From Chloroflexota bacterium (lineage in GTDB: Bacteria; Chloroflexota; Anaerolineae; Aggregatilineales; Aggregatilineaceae), in NCBI GenBank assembly GCA_012729765.1, contig JAAYCM010000139.1:1-55885 (forward strand): a stretch of DNA of 55,885 nucleotides, read 5' to 3'. The notes under the pieces are model-generated. The model was given only the letters and a program-made list of their open reading frames with translations. It ran no database searches and had not been told where the DNA came from. Position 1 is the stretch's first letter. Each line of letters starts with the position of its first letter. The position numbers and the translations under genes were made by a program. Below, piece by piece: positions 52,817 to 55,885 of this stretch.

Positions 52817-54433
52817 ATGTCGCGTGAGCTGATCCTCGCCATTGACAACGGGACGCAAAGCGTGCGGGCGCTGGTCTTCGATCCGAGGGGGAACCTCGTC
52901 GCCAAGTCGCGCGTCCTCATCGAACCCTATTTTTCACAGCAGCCGGGCTGGGCCGAGCAGCACCCCGAATATTTCTGGGAGTCGCTGTGCCGCGCCTGCC
53001 AGCAGCTCTGGCAGCAGCCGGACGCCCCGCCCAAAGACGCGCTGGCCGGTGTCGCGCTTACCACGCAGCGCGCGACGGTCGTCAACCTGGACCGCGACGG
53101 CAAGCCGCTGCGCCCGGCGATGGTCTGGCTCGACCAGCGCCGCACGTCCGGTCTGCCGCCGGTCAAAGGGCTGTGGGGGCTGGTCTTCCGGCTGGCCCGC
53201 GCCCGTGAGACGGTCGCCTATTTGCAGGCCGAAGCCGAAGCCAACTGGATTCGCGCCCACCAGCCGGAAATCTGGGAACAGACGCACAAATATCTGCTGC
53301 TCTCCGGCTACCTGACCTACCGCCTGACGGGGCACTATGTCGATTCGGTTGGCTGCCAGGTGGGCTATATCCCGTTCGACTATAAGCACCTGCGCTGGGG
53401 TTCGAAATGGGACTGGAAGTGGCAGGCGATCCCGGTGCGCCCCGACCAACTCCCGGAGCTGTTTCCGCCGACGCGCCCGCTGGGGCCGATCACGCCCGAA
53501 GCCGCCGAAGCGACCGGAATTCCCACCGGGCTGCCGCTGCTGGCCGCTGCCGCCGACAAAGCGTGCGAGGTGCTCGGATCGGGCTGCCTGGAGTCGCACA
53601 TCGGCGCGCTGAGCTACGGCACGACCGCTACGATCAATTCGACCCATTACCGTTATATCGAGGTGATCCCGCTTATCCCGCCCTATCCTGCCGCCGTGCC
53701 TAACGCCTACAATCTTGAGATTCAGAACTATCGCGGCTTCTGGCTGGTCAACTGGTTCAAGAACGAGTTCGGCTACCGCGAGACGCTGCTGGCCGACGAG
53801 CAGGGCGTCGAGCCGGAAACGCTGCTTGACGAGCTGGTGGGGCAGGTCCCGCCCGGCTCGGATGGGCTGATCTTGCAGCCGTTCTGGTCGCCGGGGGTGC
53901 GTATCCCAGGGCCGGAAGCGCGCGGCGCGGTGATCGGTTTCAACGACTCGCACACGCGCGCCCACCTCTACCGCGCGATCCTCGAAGGGCTGGCCTATGC
54001 CCTGCGCGAGGCCAAGCAGCGCAGCGACAAACGCAGCGGCGTGCCGGTGACGGAACTGCGCGTTTCGGGCGGCGGCTCGCAGAGTGACGCCGCGCTCCAG
54101 CTTACCGCCGACATCTTCGGACTGCCGACCGCGCGCCCGCACACCTACGAGACATCCGGCCTCGGTGCGGCGATGGATGCGGCGGTCGGCCTCGGCCTGC
54201 ACCGCGATTTCGCCACCGCGATCCGCGAGATGACGCGCGTCGGGCGCGTGTTCGAGCCGGACCCGGCGGCCCAGGCGATCTACGATGACCTCTATCACCG
54301 TGTCTACCGCCGGATGTACGACCGGCTCCAGCCGCTCTATGCGGCTCTGCTCGACATCACCAACGGGCACGAATCAAAACGGGGCACCGGGCAACCGGCA
54401 CCCCGTGAGGATCGGCCAACTGGCACGGGCTAG
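52817..54433 (+). CDS. FGGY-family carbohydrate kinase
   Basis: This 538-residue kinase starts at the ATG at 52817 ([20 protein letters not shown]); the longer open frame begins inside the upstream terminator. FGGY features are the N-terminal phosphate-binding loop [30 protein letters not shown] near residue 80, WLDQRRTSG near 101, and the C-terminal [20 protein letters not shown] near 416. It differs from the xylulokinase-like gene of the sugar island; substrate unknown. The last ~25 residues (after LLDITNGH) are polar and end precisely at the TAG that begins the inverted-repeat element at 54430. Confidence 0.88.
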   Translation: MSRELILAIDNGTQSVRALVFDPRGNLVAKSRVLIEPYFSQQPGWAEQHPEYFWESLCRACQQLWQQPDAPPKDALAGVALTTQRATVVNLDRDGKPLRPAMVWLDQRRTSGLPPVKGLWGLVFRLARARETVAYLQAEAEANWIRAHQPEIWEQTHKYLLLSGYLTYRLTGHYVDSVGCQVGYIPFDYKHLRWGSKWDWKWQAIPVRPDQLPELFPPTRPLGPITPEAAEATGIPTGLPLLAAAADKACEVLGSGCLESHIGALSYGTTATINSTHYRYIEVIPLIPPYPAAVPNAYNLEIQNYRGFWLVNWFKNEFGYRETLLADEQGVEPETLLDELVGQVPPGSDGLILQPFWSPGVRIPGPEARGAVIGFNDSHTRAHLYRAILEGLAYALREAKQRSDKRSGVPVTELRVSGGGSQSDAALQLTADIFGLPTARPHTYETSGLGAAMDAAVGLGLHRDFATAIREMTRVGRVFEPDPAAQAIYDDLYHRVYRRMYDRLQPLYAALLDITNGHESKRGTGQPAPREDRPTGTG

Positions 54434-54583
54434 TATTACAGCCGCAGATCGCCCCCCATCCTAAATCCTTCCCCCAAAATGAGGGAAGGACTTCAAATCC
54501 TGCTCCCCTTCCCTCCGTGAAACGTGGGGGAAGGGGCTGGGGGATGGGGGGCAACAAAACGTCAGGTGCGGCTGTAGTACTAG
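54430..54583. repeat. CTAG-tipped inverted-repeat element between convergent genes
   Basis: CTAGTATTACAGCCGCA (54430-54446) is the inverse complement, with one mismatch, of 54567-54583. Inside, GCCCCCCATCC (from 54451) pairs with GGATGGGGGGC (to 54552). The core (54462-54541) holds CCTTCCCCC/GGGGGAAGG and CCTTCCC/GGGAAGG type arms. The whole 154-bp element can fold into one long hairpin. It has no ORF and looks like a MITE- or REP-like element, or a large bidirectional terminator. Confidence 0.75.
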
Positions 54584-55885
54584 AAACTGTCGTTGATCGT
54601 CGGCGGGACCAGTGCGCGGTCCAGCACGAGCGTATGCGACTCGGTTTCGGCCACGACCGTCACCGGCGCGACGATCTGCGCGCGGTCCACGAAGCACAGC
54701 GTCTCGTTGACCGCCTCACACCAGTACACGGTCAGATCGACTGCTAGCTCGGTCTGCCCTTCCTCGAATGTCACCGGCACTTCGAGCGGCAGCTCTGGCA
54801 GCACGATCCGGATATCGCGCTGGTCGGCGGGCACCTGGACGACCGCGTCTTCCGGCAGGATGGCGGTGAAGGGCGCGAGCGCGTTGAGCTTGTAGCCTTC
54901 CGGCATAGTGACGTTGAATTGCAGCGTGCCTTCCCCGGCGGCAACGGTCTGCGGCGGCAGCGACACGATATTGTCACTCGCCGGGCCGCCAAAGCCGCTC
55001 TGGAAGCCGCTGCTGACTGGCGGCTCGGATTCGGCACTCAGCCGCCCGACGTTCGGGAACTCGATGGTGCTCACTGTGCCGGTTGCCACGTCCGCCACAC
55101 GGATCGCGTGATTGTTCGTGTCTGCGATGTAGAGCTTGCCAGCGGCGTAATCGATCCCGCCCGGCTCGTAGAACAGTGCCTCAGCCGCCGCGCCGTCCTG
55201 GTAGCCTTCCTCACCTGTGCCCAGGAAGGTCGTGCTGGTGCGTTCTGCCGGATCGATCTGCTTGATCTTGTTGTTGTAGGTGTCCGCGACGTAGAGCTTG
55301 CCGTCATCGGCCACCGTCACGCCCAGCGGGTGCTGGAGCAGCACCTCGTCGCCGGTGCCGTCCACATCGCCAAAGTCGAACAGGCCCGTGCCGACGATGG
55401 TGCTCACCTCGCCCTCAGGGTGGAGCGACGCGGTGCGGATCGCGCTGGCTTCGGGATCGGCGAAGTAGAGCAGTTCGCCGTCAGTATCGATGCCGCTCGG
55501 CTGGTTCATCGCGGCTTCGCGCAGCGGCCCATCGACCAGCGCCTCGCGCCCGCTGCCGGCATACGGCCCGACGATCTCGGTCGCGCTGTCGTAGACCCAC
55601 AACTGGTGCGGCCCGGCCATCGCAATATACACGTTCCCCTCGTGGAACGTCACGTCCCAGGGCGAGCTTAAGTCGATGTCGGTCCCCGGCCCGCTGCGGT
55701 CATAATTGAAGCCCTGCGTGCCGGTCCCGGCGACGGTCGTCACGGTCTGCGCGTCGAGATCGACCGCCCGCAGCGCGTGATTTTCGGTGTCGGCCACATA
55801 CAGCAGGTTCCCACCCAGCGCCAGCCCTTGCGGGCGGAAGAAGCGCGCGGTCGCGTAGTCGCCGTCGGCCAGCCCTTCCTCGCCA
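54580..55885 (-). CDS. NHL-repeat beta-propeller protein (C-terminal part, truncated by window)
   Basis: At least 434 residues are visible. The open frame continues without a stop to the right edge, so the true start lies outside. NHL-type repeats recur: GLALGGNLLYVADTENHALR, then LGVTVADDGKLYVADTYNNKIKQ, then GGIDYAAGKLYIADTNNHAIRV. A C-terminal beta-rich domain of ~150 residues follows (VSLPPQTVAAGEGTLQFNV on). This order resembles NHLRC2-like proteins, which start with a thioredoxin domain; that part cannot be seen here. The stop codon TAG lies in the tip of the inverted-repeat element. Confidence 0.83.
   Translation of the reverse strand, partial: GEEGLADGDYATARFFRPQGLALGGNLLYVADTENHALRAVDLDAQTVTTVAGTGTQGFNYDRSGPGTDIDLSSPWDVTFHEGNVYIAMAGPHQLWVYDSATEIVGPYAGSGREALVDGPLREAAMNQPSGIDTDGELLYFADPEASAIRTASLHPEGEVSTIVGTGLFDFGDVDGTGDEVLLQHPLGVTVADDGKLYVADTYNNKIKQIDPAERTSTTFLGTGEEGYQDGAAAEALFYEPGGIDYAAGKLYIADTNNHAIRVADVATGTVSTIEFPNVGRLSAESEPPVSSGFQSGFGGPASDNIVSLPPQTVAAGEGTLQFNVTMPEGYKLNALAPFTAILPEDAVVQVPADQRDIRIVLPELPLEVPVTFEEGQTELAVDLTVYWCEAVNETLCFVDRAQIVAPVTVVAETESHTLVLDRALVPPTINDSF

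Noticed and set aside
52934..54370. 478-residue open frame antisense to the FGGY kinase
   Set aside because: The kinase is on the plus strand with intact motifs; the antisense frame is an artefact of GC-rich third positions.

Overview
The window is about 56 kb of GC-rich, gene-dense bacterial chromosome with no phage or plasmid signature. I infer a Chloroflexota bacterium, probably Anaerolineae. The inference rests on the NBR1-like Ig repeats fused to a peptidase, the Aap-type amino-acid transporter with outsized permeases, the pst-phoBR layout and a CCCCCATCC/GGATGGGGG-type palindromic repeat. No 16S gene or other decisive marker is present, so this placement is moderate confidence.

Layout. 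1-436: 5' part of an amino-acid binding protein gene (minus). 659-9197: one tightly packed operon for a membrane-bound group 4 [NiFe]-hydrogenase. Its order matches the archaeal Mbh order D-G-(extra antiporter)-H-I-J-K-L-M-N and it ends in a HycI-type endopeptidase. The large subunit keeps both Ni-binding CxxC pairs and a cleavable tail. 9177-11376: pgl and zwf (oxidative pentose phosphate entry), converging on the hydrogenase operon. 11432-13973: alpha/beta hydrolase, DUF456 protein, homocysteine S-methyltransferase-like protein and tRNA-Leu(CAG). 14154-15158: aldo/keto reductase. 15207-22818: a carbohydrate island in which a kinase-aldolase-phosphatase operon diverges from a binding protein-permease-permease-transaldolase operon. 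The two share a compact promoter region with a perfect operator-like inverted repeat. 22887-28609: DUF5680 protein, stand-alone receiver protein, TPR-like protein, a P1B-4-type metal ATPase with an upstream TrmB-type regulator, and a tandem universal stress protein. 28627-33662: complete amino-acid ABC transporter (binding protein, two permeases, ATPase). 33890-36180: AlaX, DoxX and GNAT proteins. 36317-38803: M23 peptidase domain with four NBR1-like repeats. 38918-45602: phoB-phoR-pstSCAB. 45774-48684: TetR regulator with an ABC-2 exporter. 48878-52630: small Cys-rich ORF, K+/H+-type antiporter, VOC protein and a secreted c-type cytochrome with Met/Glu-rich tandem repeats. 52817-55885: a second FGGY kinase and an NHL-repeat protein (cut by the window edge), converging on an inverted-repeat element that supplies both stop codons.

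How it fits together. The hydrogenase would couple a low-potential donor (probably ferredoxin) to H2 and ion pumping. The zwf/pgl pair and the sugar island supply reducing power and carbon. Phosphate, amino-acid and sugar uptake systems are all complete ABC importers. In each of the three complete systems a stable hairpin sits between the binding-protein gene and the first permease gene. I saw no CRISPR array, rRNA, transposase or obvious defence system. The least ordinary signals are regulatory or structural: a CRP/FNR-like palindrome wrapped exactly around the hydrogenase ribosome-binding site, the shared divergent promoter of the sugar island, promoters whose -10 box sits inside an operator palindrome (TrmB, TetR), and the CTAG-tipped palindrome that ends two convergent genes.
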